A stretch of DNA of 64,000 bases from Nostoc sp. C052 (lineage in GTDB: Bacteria; Cyanobacteriota; Cyanobacteriia; Cyanobacteriales; Nostocaceae). Location of the stretch: contig NZ_CP040278.1 of assembly GCF_013393905.1 (NCBI RefSeq), positions 1 to 64,000 of the forward strand, read 5' to 3'. Within the stretch, counting starts at the first letter, position 1. Each line of letters begins with the position of its first letter. This document shows positions 26,701-41,700 of this stretch, piece after piece. A program made the translations under genes and the position numbers. Below the pieces are notes generated by a model. It was given only the letters and a program-made list of their open reading frames with translations. It was not told the DNA's origin and ran no database searches.

Positions 26701-29700
26701 TCCAGTTTGCGATGACAGGCTTGATTGGGGTAACGGTATTTTTAGTTAATGAATATAAAACAGGTTTTAAAAATATCGAAGCCATTATCCAGGCATTGGC
26801 TAACCCGATAGAATTTTTGACCAATGCCCTGCAAGCAATGGTGGGTTTGTTAAACGTTTATATTCCCCCAGATTTAACAGAATTCATCGCTGGGGTAGCA
26901 GAACAATTCGTAAAATCGCTGCCATTGGTAACTGCGGGGATATTCGCGATCGCCTTTATTATCAAACGAGATGTTGGGGGAGCATTTAATTTAGTCTCCA
27001 ATGGGATTTTGCAAATAGTTGGCAGAATCATCCAAGCAGTTGAAGCGATGCAGAATCTGGGCAATGCTGCCAAAAACGTAGCGACTTCCACGCGATCGCA
27101 AGTTTTCTTTGGCGAGAAAGCTCATGCAGTTCGTTCTAGAAGTAGCATTGCTGGTGTGGCGAATCCCTTTGCTTATTCCCAAGATCCCGAACAACAAGAA
27201 AGAGCTTCATTCTTGGGTGAGCAGCGAGTTGCAAAGCTCAAGGCAGCATCTAAATATCAGCAAGGCATGGAAAAGCTTCTCAAGGAAACCGAGAAGCAAG
27301 TTTTAGCTGATTACAGAAAAAGTGCAAAATCTGGGAATGTTGCCGAAAGAGCCAAAGTTTTGGGCGGTACAGGACAAAGAGATGATGGCTTCTCCTATGA
27401 AATTGCCCCATTGTTAGAGAAGAAACGCAATCGCTTTGGTATCGAAAGATTAGAATTGACCGATTTAGGTAAAGGCAAAGCCCAAACAGAAGCTCAAAGA
27501 AGATTAACCGAAAGTGATGAATCGGGTTTTCAAAAGTCTCGTGCTGATATTGCCAATAAATCAGGACTAACTGCTACTTTTCAGCAATACGACAAAGTAG
27601 ATCAAGTCCCAGATGCAGTATTGAAAAACCTAGCGAAAAAAGACGGATTTGGTTTGCAAACTATCATCGCAGACTTCCAAAAAACGATGGAAAATTTACA
27701 TATAGGTACGTTCCAGGCTGATAGTCTGTACGTGAAAATGTTTAAAGTACCAGATGCTGCATTGGGCAAGAGTGCTTATAGTCCCACTTCCTTTGATATG
27801 CAGTTGGATAAATATAAGCAAGACAAAAATCTGCGAGGAGTAAATGAAGAAGCAAAACTTAAAATGCTTGGACAAGCTACTTACTCCCAAGATTTCAGGC
27901 AGGATTTGCTAAGAATATTTAAAAATTCCAGTGCTGGAATAGGCTCAGATCAAAGACGAGGGCAGTTTCAAAATGCTATGCAGGATAGGATGGCGAGACT
28001 GGAAAAAGTAACGCAGACAGGGACTGGAACTGTTTCTGGAATGCCTGCGGGTCAAACTTACTTAGATGTTTTAAATAAGTTGGCGAAGCAACTCAAGGAT
28101 ATAAGTAATACCGATGTAGTAGCTTTTGAAAAAGCCTTAGATGCAGTGGTCTTGCAACTTAATGAATTGCAGACTAAAGAACTTGCCAGAAATATGGAGG
28201 CATTTTCTGATTTTCGCGGTGTGAATGTAGAAGCAGCTATGAAAGCGGCTAGATCGATTGAAGATTTACCTCAAATTGCTACTGGTTCGCAAGCAATTAC
28301 CCAAGGTATTGAACAGTTGGCACAGCAAACTTCAGGGCTTGTAAAGGAAGGAGGGAAGGCACGTAAATCTTTATTTCAAGCTCTGTTTGGTTTTACTGGA
28401 CTGCCCCAAGTAATCGAACAGTTTCAGTCCAACAGAAAGACTCTGCGTCGTATTCAAGAAGTAGAAGATCGGACTAATGCATTAGCAAATCGTAACTCCC
28501 AGGAATCATCTTTTGCTGCCAAATTGAGAGAGCGAGGTTTGAAAGCTATATTTGCTAATGCAGGTTTTAACTATGCTACACAAAAAGATGCTTTTTATGC
28601 CGAAAAACAAATCACAGAAAAAGAAAGAGCGGTTCTAGAAAACTTTATTAAAAATAGAGCTAGGAAATTTGACGTTAGTCAGGATGATAGTCCTTTCAAA
28701 TCAGATGTAAATGCAATTATTCAAAAGTTCACGCCATTGATTTCTGGCTTTTCTATTGATACTGTGGATCGGTTAAATCAGTTCCACAAAGTAATTGTTG
28801 ATAAATTAACCCTCGAACAAAAGACACAGCTACAGCAATACATTCAAAAAGGTGCTAACAGAAATCCTTTGGGCGGACAAATTAGTATCAAGGATAGAGA
28901 TGCATTAATCAACCAAATCAATTTGCTGTTAGGCGAGGAGAAGATCAAGAAAGAGTTAAATATTACAGGTAATGCATCTGTAAACGATAGACAATTTGAG
29001 GAGTTAGCAAAACTTAATGACGAGCAGACTAAAAATATATTAAGTAATTTTATCCGTCGTGGTAACTTTATCAACGATATAAATAACGATATTTCAAACT
29101 TCTACGAAGAAATTCAGAAAAAATTGGGTTTGGGGAGAAAAGGTGTCGCTCCTTTGAGCCGAATTCAAGAAGTAGGGTTAAAAAACCCAATGGCTCAAAT
29201 TGAGTCAATGATTGAAGCCTATGTTGATAATTTTGAGGTACAAGCTGAAAATCTTAAACAAGGGGTTGCAGGGAAAATTAACGATCTTGAGTCAAGCCTA
29301 TCCCGTACTATTATCGGGCCATCGCTAGCAGCGAAAATCGTTAGCCCAATTAGAAATTTTTACCAAGACTTTACTGCTGGTATTGAGAAATTATATAACG
29401 CTCAAAAACTCAATTCTAAAAACTTTGTCCAGAATATTCAAAAGGATTTTCAAAATTTAAACCTAGTTTCTAGCATTAACAAATTAAAGAAACAATTTCA
29501 AGCTAATAGAGATAACTCCCTAGAAGGGGTAATGGCGTTAGGGGAAGAAAAGCTAGTCAGAGATCCTAAAGGGACAGTGGTTAAAGGTGGGAAGACATAC
29601 CGCAACGAAGGTAGACCAGCCGATCGCGTGGAAATGCAAAGTCGCTTGTTGCGAGATTTGCAATCGAAACAAAATCTGAACCGTGTCGATGCCAATAAAG

Positions 29701-32700
29701 CTCTAGTTTCTGTCCTCAAAGGGGCACAAAGCCAAGATGCCGTAAGACAAATGCTCTCTCGCCAAGGATTATCAGAAGCAGATATCAATAGCGCGATCGC
29801 GAAAATTGGCGAAAAAGCGAAATACACTGTTGCGGAAGTTTTGAAAATTCAAGGTTTGAATGTTGATAAAGTAGCGAAATCCTTAGAATCAGCCTTCAAA
29901 ATCACCGATAAACAGGTACAAGACAAAATTCTGAATAACGCTCAATTCACTAGTGCAATGGCAACGCCATTCCAGTTATTGCTCATAAAGAAGATACCGA
30001 AGCTATTCATGGATGCTGGTAAGGATTTTGTGAGCATCGTTAATAAAACTGGGGGAGGAGCAATTGTTAGCGTTGCCAAGGTAGTGGCCAAGGATATTGT
30101 TCGGGGATTTAAAGGCGAAATTCTGACTACCTTTAGTAATACTGTTGAAAAACTGCGAACGAATTTGGCTCTGGGTCTAAATCAATTTGCTGGAAAAATC
30201 GATACTGTTTTTGGTAAAAATCCTTTTAGTGGAATTATCAATAAATTCGCAAATTTCATCGCCAACAAAGGCAGTCAAATTTCCCAATTTTTCACCGCTC
30301 AAGCAGCTTCAGCAAACAGTGATGGCGCTCAATCCTTTACTGGTAAGGTTGTTAGTGCAGTTCGAGGATTGTACCAAACGATAACTAACCAAGTAGAGTC
30401 AGGAGCATCAGCAGCACAAGGACAAGGCTTTTTCTCGAAAATTAAAAATGCGTTTACTAGCGTTAAGGATGCGGTATTGGGTTTATTCCGAACTCCGCAG
30501 CTAAAAGGATTGGACAAGCAAATCGCTGACGAAAGGCGACGTTTAGCCATTGGGCAGAAATTCAGCAGCGTACCTTATTCCCCAGAATTGCAAGAAAGAG
30601 GTCGTCGCCAAACTGAAATTGCTCAATCAAAATTAAACCAGCTGCTTCCCCAACGAGAATTGATGGCGAAATTCTCTTCACCCAAATACGTTGTTGGGGA
30701 ATTGGTGAGTAAACTAGATGGCGTTTTCACCAATGTTGGTAAACGGTTTGAGAATTTAACTAGCAAATTTGCCGAAAAAGCTACTAGTAATCGCCAAAGG
30801 ACAATTGGTGTTGAGCAAAAAAGCCGAACTGCTCCATACATGACAGACGATTTGTACCGACAACACGGGATGGATGTGCGAAATGGCATTCTTACCGAAA
30901 TCGTGCAAGTTACACCTTTAATTAACAAAGCATTTGCTTCTGTTCTCGATAAAGCAGGTAGTGTCACGGCGAAATTGGGTACTTATTTCCAAGGTGCAGC
31001 GCTGCGAAGTCAGAATGCTTGGGAACGTTCTGCCAACCATATTACTGGTAACTCCTGGTGGTCGATGGTCAAGCGTGCTGCCTGGACTGGAGCAAGAATT
31101 CTCGGATTGATCTCGGAAGCTTCTCCTGGCCCATCAGCAAAAACTCGTGATAATTGGGATAAAACTGAAAATTCAGTTTCTCAAAATATGGGAGAAATGG
31201 CGCAGTCAGCAGGGCAAGCTGGAGAGAAAATTACCGAGACGATGGGAACTGCGAGCAATCAAGTTACTCAAAGCATGAAAGCTGCTTCTCAGAAGTCTGT
31301 AGGGTTTTTGGATAGAATCGGAAATGCAGTTGGCAGCGTTGGCAAAGCTGGATTTGCGATTGGGGCAGCAGTTACCGGAGTTGGCTTTGCGATGCAAACG
31401 GCATCCTACTCCCTCTCCACAATGGGAATTATCAGTGAGGATACTTCCCAGCAATTGTCAAAATTCTTTGAAATCTTTACTCTACTTGGTGCTGTTGGCG
31501 GTATTGCGACACCGTTGTTTACTGCCTTTGCTCAATCTCTCGGAGCAATTGGGGCAGTATCTGGGGCAGTAATTAGCGGGGTTACAGGTATCGGTGGAGC
31601 TATAGCTGGAGTAATTGGATTTGGGGAAGTTGCCTTTGCGCCAATGGTACTGGGTATTGGTGCAGTTGCGATCGCGATCGCTGGTTTGCTATTTGCCTTT
31701 AAAACTAACTTTTTGGGAATTAGAAGTATTGTTCAAGGAATTGGTGGTTTCTTAGGGAAAACCTTTGCTGCTCCGATTGGTTTTATTCAAAATGCATGGC
31801 AGAAGTTTACTGAGGCTTTTGGGCCTAAATTAATGCCGATTATTCAACCAGCGCTGGATATTGCTCAAGGGTTGATTAATGCCTTAAACCACTCGCCAAC
31901 GGAACGAATTCCGGAAGCCTGGGAAGCAATGCAAGCAAGGATTGGCAACGTTTTCAACTGGTTGCTGCAAGCAGGTTCGAGTGTCGGTCAAGCGATTGGA
32001 GCTATCTTCTCACCAATTGCAAATTTGTTCAAGCGATCGCCTAAAGTCGTTTCTCCAGAACAGCCAGCCTCACCGCCAGCAGCAGCAACTCCTGGTGCTG
32101 AAAAAGGAGGCTTCTTCCAAAATATTATCGGTGCATTGATGACTCCCATCAATGCTGCGGCAAATTTAATCAAACCTTTGCAACAGCCAATTGCCGAAAT
32201 TGCTAATTTCTTCAAAAGTTTAACGACAATTATCAAATCTGTGGCTTACTTGCATAGGGTAATGAGTCCTTTGGCAGGGCAAGGTACGGCGTTGAATGCC
32301 ACGATCGCGGAAATAGCGAAATTCTTGTATCGAATTCGCTCGATTGTGGAATCTGTTGAATTTTTATACACTCATATTTTTAACCGTTCTGCCCTTGGTA
32401 AAACCAATGCAAGCCCTCCCAAATCCCCCTTAGAAAGCGATGATGAAGATTCGCTAATGTATCAGGCAAAAGAACCCAAACCAGGGAGTATTGGCGAAAT
32501 TACCCAAATGGGTAAAGCTTTGTCAGAAATTGGGGGTTCGGCGATTGAAGTTAAAAATGCTTGGGTGGGGTTTGTTGAATGGTTTGTAAAATTACCATTG
32601 GTATCTCAGGCTGTTTCCTGGGGAATGGGATTAATTAATGCTCTAAACCACTCGCCAACTGAGAAGATACCAATTGCGTGGCAAGGTATGAGCTTGGTCA

Positions 32701-35700
32701 TGGGAGTGATCTTGGCTGGAATCGTCGCTACTGCTGTTGGAGTAGGGTTTTTGTTATTCAAATTCCTCTCAAACCCTGTAGGAAATATTAGTGCAGCTTG
32801 GAATGGGTTGAAGGCAGTCTTTTTAGGCATTCTAGATGTGGTCAAGAATGTTACTAGTACTATTGTTAATCTCTTTGGATTTTTGCTTGATGCCCCAACC
32901 AAAATTTCTCAGTTTGCTACAGGTGCTGGAAAATTCTTCGGCAACCTTTTTCAACGCAAACCTACTGTTTTAGAGACTGAATCGGTTAACCCTAAAGTGG
33001 TACCGCCAGCAAAAGATAATAGTTCCCCAGGCGAAAATGTTGGGAAAAAGTTTATCAATCCTTTCCAGCATAAACCTACTTTTACAGAGGCTGAATCTGC
33101 TAAGTATGGGGGTATGGAAAAACTGGCAAGAGGTGGCGTTGCTGTTAATTCTTTACCTGATTTAGTATTAGCTGATATCAATCAAAGAAAAAATCCATCC
33201 TCACCAGCAATAGACAACGATCTATCAGATGAAATCAAATCCTCCCTAAAAGTTATCCATTCGCAAAACAAGCAAGTTGTTAATTATGTTTACGATGCTT
33301 TGACTGATTCTGGAGGGGTAGTTGTTGCTCCTATTGATGCATCCGTAGAAGACAATCCTCTTCTTGTGATTAGATATGCCACCGGAGAATCTTTATCAAA
33401 AGACATTTTTCAGACAGGTGTTGGCGATGAATCTTTCACTAATTTAAAAGAGCAGATTGGTGAAGTTTTAAAACAAAACTACCAAGATTATGGCAAAAAG
33501 ACAGATATAACTGGCTGGAGTTTGGGAACAGCTATAGCTCAAAGAGTAGCAGCAGAGTTTCCACAATATGTAGACAAAGTTTATAATTTTGATCCTTTGG
33601 GTGTAGATACAGCAACCGATAATCAATACAAGCAGAAAGTCTCTCGCATGAAACAGCAAGGATTAGCTGTGCCAGAGATCAATAACTTTGTTAATTCTAA
33701 TGATGCTGCCTCAGCTACAGGTGAAAGGTTTTTACCAGCCAAAAATTACACTTTCAAGGAAAAAATAGGAGCAGAAGATTATCTCAAAAAGATGAAGAGT
33801 GGATTTCCTGGCGATTTTCATGGAGATGCTTTTTTCTATAAAAATAACTCTGATTTTAAAACAACTGATACTCCTATAGTTAACCCTGAAAAGAGATATA
33901 AAACTGGTACGATTTCTACAGATTCTCTTTCTAGCCCACTTTACGATCCTAATTTAGTAGAGCCAAGATTCCTTGTAGAAAATACGAGGAAGAATTTCAA
34001 TCAACTTAATGAAGCACCTTTAGAAACTGATGCTGGAAAAATTGTTCTTCAAGCAGTGAAAGGATTAAGTCAAGCAAAGAAATCCTATGAAGATGCTATT
34101 AATTTTATAAAAAATGGTGCTATCAATGCTGTTGATGCTATTGATAACTCTTGGAACGGTTTTGCCTCTGGATTTGGAACAATTTTAGATACGTTGGTTA
34201 CTCCAGCATCGGCAGTCGGAACGCAGTTAGTTGGTTTCCTAAATCATGGTGCCGCCGATGTGACTCAAATGGCTTGGGAAAGAGCTACTGGAAATATTAG
34301 TAGTAGTATTGGTGAACTTCCGGGAGTTTCGGAAGAAGCAAGTAAATTAATTGATAAATCTTTATCTAAATCGGTTGATGGTGTTATAGATAAGGTTGAC
34401 AAAAAAATAGATAAAACTGCACAAGTCGCTGATATCTTTGGAGATATAAATCAGAAAAAAGCTGCTGGCTCCCTCAAGGAAGCAGCATACAAGCAGCTTG
34501 GAATTCATCCTTCCCCAGAACTGGAAGCTGGTATTGCAGATATACTAAAAAATCCCAGTCAGGAAAAAGTTGTCAATTTAGCTAAAGATGAAGGATATAA
34601 ATATTTAAAAAATCAGGTTTCCCAAAAAGTCGGAGGCAACGTTACTGATGTCTTGGCAAATCTAAATAAAGAAAAAGTTGTTGATTTTGCTAAAGCTACA
34701 GCATACAAGCAGATCGGAATTCATCCTTCTCCAGAGATAGAGGCTGGCATTGCAGATATATTGGCAAATCCCAGTAAAGAGAATATTACCAATATAGCCA
34801 AAGGGGAAGCGTACAAGAAGTTAGGAGTTCAGATTTCTCCAGAGATGGAGGCGAGTCTGGTTGAAGCATTAAAAAATCCCAGCAAGGAGAAGTTTGGTGC
34901 CATTGCTGAAGACCAAGCTTACAAACAACTAGCAATACAATTTGCCAAAAATTCCGGAACTGGATTAGACCATGTATTGGCAGATCCCAATCAGGAAGTA
35001 ATTACTAAGATTGTCAAAGACCAACTGTACAAACAGTTGGGAGTTCAGCCTTCTCCAGGAATGGAAGCAATGTTCAAGATGGGCTTGAATGCCCCAGACC
35101 CAATCAAAAACTCGCTTTGGGGTGCGGAAAAAGCTCCCCTAGCGCCATTAAAGAATTTGGCAGCACCAAATAATTTAGAAACTCTCAAATCTTTGGTGGT
35201 TCCATTACCTGATAATTCCGGTATAGATGTAGAAAAAACTACCGCATCTTTCCTCGATAGCATCAAAGATCCACTAGTTAGCAAAATTGCTCTTGCCGTT
35301 GGTGCAGCTTATGTAAAAAACAAAGCAGAAATTGAGTCGATGAAGCATTTAGAGGAATCTGGGCAGACGGAAATTGTTGCCCAGCTTGGGAGAGCTTCTG
35401 TCGGCGTTTACGAGTTATTGCAAAAAATATTACCAGTATTATTGGCAGGAGCAGTTCCAATCGCTAGTGGAGCAGCGATTCCTGCTGTTACAAGTGCGAT
35501 GGTAGCAGCTTTACAAAAGACTGTGTTGGTATCAACTTTGTTGAAAGTGGGGAACAAAGCATTTAAGGAAGCAACAGGGGTAGCTCCTTTAAATGCAGCA
35601 GCAGGAGTTTTAGCCGGAGCAAGTGTTGGTGGAGCAACCAATGAATTTTTAAATTCTCAGAGTTTGTTGAAAACTCCGTCTGTGACTCCTGGTGAAAATT

Positions 35701-38700
35701 TACCCGATTCAGCGATCGCCTCTAACAAGGGAAGGTTTGGGTTAGATTCTCTTATGTCCATAGTCGAGTTAATGAAATCGACTTGGGCTTCTACCAATGT
35801 AAATATTCAAAGTTCTTGGAGTGACTTTACCTCTGGTTTTGGTGCTGATACCGTAGCTTCACCGACAAATGTTCAAGCTAAGGCTACATCTCCTCAAACA
35901 GGAGCAGAATTTTCCTTGTCCACGCTCAAAGCGACCAATGCTGCTGCTAGCCAATTCTCAAATAAACTTGTGCCGGTGATCGTCTCTAGCGTCAATCGGA
36001 TCAAACAAGCTTGGTCGGGTTTCTTGTCCTGGTTTGTAGAGTTACCATTGGTATCCCAAGCTGTAGTGTGGGGAATCGGCTTAATTAATGCCCTAAACCA
36101 CTCGCCAACAGAGAAAATACCAATTGCCTGGGAAGGTGCTGTCGAGAAAATCAAGGGTTCTTTGGGTGGATTGCTCGACTTTGGGGTGCAGTCAGGGAAG
36201 AACTTGATTGATGCCTTTAACCCATTTAAAAAGAAAAAAGATACAGCAGTAGCTGCCCCAGTAAAACCAACCGAAGTTGTCGCTACTCCCAAAGAGGCAA
36301 TCAAAGAAATTGAGAAAATATCAGTTCAATTTGCGACTTCTGGGACTATCTCTTCAGGTATTGCCCAAATTAGGCAGAGCATTGGCGTCTTAGGTGGGGA
36401 TTTTGTTGATTTTGGATTACGTGCTACTAAAGCATTATTCACCCTGAATTTTGGGGAACTCGCTGATTCGATTGGTGATTTTGGCGGTAATTTTGGTTAT
36501 TTTGTGACTGGGGTAGTATCTGGATTCACCCAGATGACAAATGGCGCGATCGCCTTTTTAGTACTTTCAGCTACTAGTTTTGCTCCATTCATTTTGGCTC
36601 TTGGTGGTGTAGCCTTTGTTGCCGCAGTGATTGTGGCGAATTTCTTAGGACTAAGAGGAATTTTGGTAGGAGCAGCCAAAGTCGGAGTTGGAGCTTTCCA
36701 AATTCTAGATACTGCCATTACTGGGGTAATTAACGTCGCCAAGGCATTTGGCAAAATTGCTAAAGGTGTATTTTATGCCTTGACTGGCGATGCCTCTCTC
36801 CTCGATGCCGGGATTTTGGAATTAAAAACTGCTTTTGTTTTGATGGGGCAGGGTTTCAAGGTTGGTTTGAAGAGTATTAAACAAGGGATGCTGGAAGTAT
36901 TCGGGGGTTTATTTGAGATTGTCGCCAACATCTTCCCACCAATTCGGACTCTCAAAAATCAATTGTTGAATTTAGCACAAATTCTCAAAGTTCCAGAACG
37001 AGCCGGGGAAATGCTCGCAGAAATGCTGATTTTGGGAGTGAAACGCTTTATTCGTATTGTTGCTAGTATTCCCGGCTTGATTTTGGGTGTGGTAGATAAT
37101 GCCCGAATCACGATCGCTAAATTAGCAAAAGAGTTTATTCAACTAGGTTTAACCGCAATTCAATCCTTTACTTTCCCAGAATTGGATTTTTCCAATATTA
37201 CTTTTTCGATTGTTGGCGATCGCCTGATGGCAGAATTGAAGCCTTTAGGTAAAGCCATTTTGAGCATTCCCGACCAATTGATATCTGCGATTGTTGCAGC
37301 TATCCCTGCTCTAAAGGCTCCCTTTGAATATATGCGTTCGTTCGCCAAGGGATTTGTTAATCGTCTCAAGAAAGAATTCTCTCCAGAAGTGTTACAAGCT
37401 ATCGAGACTGGGTTTACGCAAGCTTCTGAAAAAGTAAAACCAATTGTCGAAAATATGGCAAATTCCACCAAAGAAGCGATGCGAGGTGTGGCAGTATCGC
37501 TGAACTTGGAGGATAAGCTAGATAAACTCCAATCTGGCTTTGCGACGACAACAGTAGTCTTGACCGAAAAATGGAGTCAGTTTACTCAAAATCTGAATAA
37601 AAAGAAAATCCTCTCGCTGATTCCGCGAGATTTAGAGGATGTCTCTGGTAAATTCAACGCTACCGTAAATATTTTAGAAGTTAAATGGGGACAATTTACC
37701 CATTGGTTAAAGGTTACTCCGGTAATTCCTTATCTGTTTACTAATACTGAAAAATACACCAGGAAATTTGCAGATTTTGTGAAAACATTAGGTCAGAAGT
37801 GGGAAGGGGTGAGGGAGGTCTTGAGTGTTCCCAATAAATTTGCTGGCTTCTTTGATGGTTTGCGGAATTTTGGCACTAGCTGGTGGCAATTTTTTGATAA
37901 ATTGGAGGCTAAATTAACGACATTTGCAAATAAGCAAATGTTCACCGCATTTTTTGCCCAAATGTTTGATCTGGGACAAGGAATCGAGAAATTTGCAACT
38001 TGGGCAGAGCAACGCTGGGAATCCCTTGCTGCTTTCCTCGCTACAACTTCATTCATTCCCGGATTTATCAAAATCGTGGAAGTGATGGGTACTACTTTCG
38101 CTAACGTCCTCGCCTTTATGCAAAGTAAGTGGCAACCCTTCACCGAGTTTCTGACAACGACGAATGTATTTGCGAAATTATTTGATAAATTACGAATTTT
38201 TGGAGAAGCGATTCCGACAATCTTTGCTGACATCCCTGGTAGTGCGAAAAAGGCGATTGCGGAATTCCGTAATAAATTCACAGGGTTATTTAGTTTCCTT
38301 AAGGGTGGTTTGTCTGGGGTAAAATTCCAATCTGACTCGGTGTTCAAACTTCTGCCAAACCCTGTAGTGGCAGGAATTGAGCGCATTCAGGCGAAGTGGG
38401 AAGGGTTTACGGAACGATTCCGGAATATCCTCAATCCAATTGTGGAATTTTCTCGTAAAATAGCCCAACAGCTAATCAATGCTCTAAACCACTCGCCGAC
38501 AGAGAAGATACCAACTGCCTGGGAGAAAGCAGCAAAATTAATTATTGGGTTTATTAAGGGTTTACTAGAACCTGCTCAAGATGTGGCAAAGCTGATGAAT
38601 ATTGCTTTTACCACAGCATTTAAAGGCACTACAGAGTTCTTTTCCGGATTCTTCACCGAGTTGAAATCTGGGTTTGGAGCAATATCGCAGACACTTGAGA

Positions 38701-41700
38701 AAATTCGACGTGGGGCGATCGCTGCTCAAGAATTGGATGAAGTTTTAAAAATTGGAATTGCTTTTGGGAAGCTAAAAGACCAAATTAAGGTTTTGGTGGG
38801 GGGAATAGAGCAATTTATTGCTGGATTAACCAATGTCTCTATGGGGAATCGGAAAGCAGCGACAACAGGGCAAATGTTTGCGAAGATTCTAGGTACGACG
38901 TTACGAGTTTTGCTGGATTTCGCGGTAAAAGTTGGGCCAGCTTTATTCAAGGTCAGTTTGATTTTTGTGAGGTTGGGGATTGAGGTTGTTGCATTTGCTG
39001 CTAAAGCAGCTTGGGCATCAAGGTACGTGATTAATTACGGGGTAAGGGTTGGCGTTGCCTTGTTTGATGCGGCTAAATCGATCTACAACTTTTTTGCAGC
39101 CATTCCTCCCCTGTTCCAAAAAATCGGTGCGACTTTTGAGCGATTAGGACAAGATATTGAAAAATTTAAAACTAACTTGATTGGTGGATTTGTTGATTTA
39201 GGTAAAGCTCTGTGGAAATTAGGGGGAGCAATACTTGATGTCTTCTCTCCAGAAATGAAACAACCACTGAAAAATTTCATTTTTGGAGTTAAAGATGCCG
39301 TTAGCAATGTTATCTCTTTCTTAGGAAAAATTACCTCGGCAACCAAGGGATACCTGAAAGCCTTTAAGGGTATAGGAGTAGCTATTGCTGCGGCGATCGC
39401 GATTATCAATCCAGCGGTATTACCTGTTTATCTGTTGTTTGGCGAGTTCTATTTGGTTGTAAAAGCAATTAAATATGTGTTTGCCAACTTTGGGAAGGGA
39501 GTCCAGTCATTGGGTTCTAAATTTGATAATTTACAAACCAGTCTAGCTCCAGTTACCAAATTCCTCTCGAAAAATCTTAATTATATATTGTTGGGACTAA
39601 CCTCAACCTTTTTAGCCCTAAATCCAGTTATTGCAATTTTGGCTGCGAAGATTGGTGCGGTAAAACTCGCTTTTGAGTATTTCGTACCAACACTGAAATT
39701 CGTTAAAGAAATGTTTGATGGGTTGTTTGCAGGGTTGTCTGGAGCGATGAAGCTAGCCTTAAAGCAGCTTGGTCGATTCGTTTCCGGTATTGTTCAATTC
39801 GCCGAGATCGTGCAATCTGTATTCAAACCAGCTATCGAACTGGTGGGTGCAATATTGCTAATTTGGGGGAAAGCGATCGCTTCGGTATTCGATCCGATTA
39901 CCCAAAAAATTAAAGAATTGTCCGACAGCTTAGGAATTACAGCCAAAGTAGAGAAGATTGTTGGCGATATTCAATATTTAAGTGGTGAAATTAAAGAGCA
40001 ATTTGGCAAAGCAGTTGAATTTGTAAATCGAGGATTTGTAGATTTTTATGGTGTTGTCTCCCAACAGTTAGCAGAAACAACTGTAAAATTTAAACTATTT
40101 TTTGATGAAATCAGTACCAAAGTCAAAACCTTCATTGATGAAGTAAGTGCCAGATTCCGTGTCTGGATTTCCGAAGAGTTGCAGTCAATTAAACCGATTC
40201 TGGATGCTTTAGGAGAGGTTGGGCAAGCTTTCTACCGAATTGGCAAGGCAATTGTGGAGTTGATTGCCGATACGACGCTGTTTGGAGTCAGAATTGGTAG
40301 CGTTGTTGGTGATGTCCTGGTGGCGATCGGGAAGATTGGGGGAGCATTCTTTGACCTAGCAGCGAAAATCCTATCTCCTGTCGGTGTTTTCGGGATTACT
40401 ACCGCAGTGGCAGGAATCAGTTTTGCTCTCAAGGATTTAATCGTCAACGTTTTCAAATTTGTCGGTGAAGCTATCCCAGCATTCCAAGAGTTGGCATTGG
40501 CGATCGCCAATTTCCTAGAAGCTCCACTAGCCAAGGTTGGCGATTTGTGGAATAAGACTGGCGGTAAAATCGTCAGCATGGTGAGTAAGATTAGGGGCAA
40601 AACCAAGGAAGAGGGAGCTAATATCGCTCAAGACTTGGCTGAAGTTCCGGCACAAAAGGTTGATACCCTCTGGGGCAAAGCTGGCGGGAAGGTCATGGGA
40701 GTAGTGAGTAAGATTAGGGGGAAAACCAAGGAGGAAGGGCCAAAAATCTCCCAAGACTTGAGTGAAGGTTCTCCTGGCCCAACTTTCTGGATTCGTCAGA
40801 ATTGGGCACGAACTGCTGAATTTGTCCAAGCCAAAATAGAGGAAATTTCGGGAGTAGCAAAGGTAGAGGGTAGAAAAGTTAGCAATGCTTTTACAAATCC
40901 ATTCTCCGGTTTGGGTAGCACAGGTACTAGTAAGGATGCGATTAAGCAAAGCACAGAACAAGAAATTGAGCAAATGGAGAAATTGGGGCAGAGTAGTCGC
41001 TCAGTTCTCATGTCTTTTGGCTCTGCCCTTTCCAACTTTGCACCTCAGTTGGCAACGCCACTGTTTATGCTCAACGATTTTGTCGATGCCTTCTTTGATT
41101 TGAAGTCAGCTATTCCGGTAATGCGCTCAGTCTTAATTGCCAACGGGGCGATCGCCGCATCGGAAGCAGTAGTAGCAAATGCAGCAGGTTCTTCGGCAAT
41201 CGTTTTAGCGTCTAGTGCTGCTACAGGTAGTAGCGCCACCAGTGCAGCAGCAGGAGTTATCGCTGGGGCTAACTCATTTATGTCCAGTAGCTACCAATTT
41301 GTTGCTGGGGTGGCGCGACTTGCTTACAAGAGCATGATTGCGCCGATGCTACCCTTTCTTCCCTTAATTTTGGGAATTGCTGCTGGGGTGTTTGTCCTTT
41401 ATCAAGCATTTAAGAATAATTTCCTCGGTATTGGTGATTTTGTTGTTGGGGTTGGCACTGCCCTGAAGGAATTCTTTAGCTTATTGCTAGGAGGTGCTTG
41501 GAGTGCCATTGCCAGTGTATTTATTAATCTTGAAAACGAAATAGGGAATATCTTCAAAACTTTGAAAATGATAGCTGGAATGATTCTTCAACCATTCCAG
41601 CCATTGTTTACTGCACTGGGAGTCCAAAGTGGTGGGGGTAGTGGGGGAGCCTTGGGAGCAGCGATGAATGCTGTTGTCAATCTGATTTTAATTCCTCTGC

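Noticed and set aside
34485..35080. CRISPR-like direct repeats with regular spacing
   Set aside because: The 108-base period is coding, the repeated unit is the whole period without spacers, and changes fall mainly at synonymous or tolerated positions.
37793..38386. Long open frames on the minus strand inside the tape-measure gene (this one 197 codons; others up to 220)
   Set aside because: They are antisense to a continuous, well-conserved coding frame, lack ribosome-binding sites and have compositions mirroring the sense codons.
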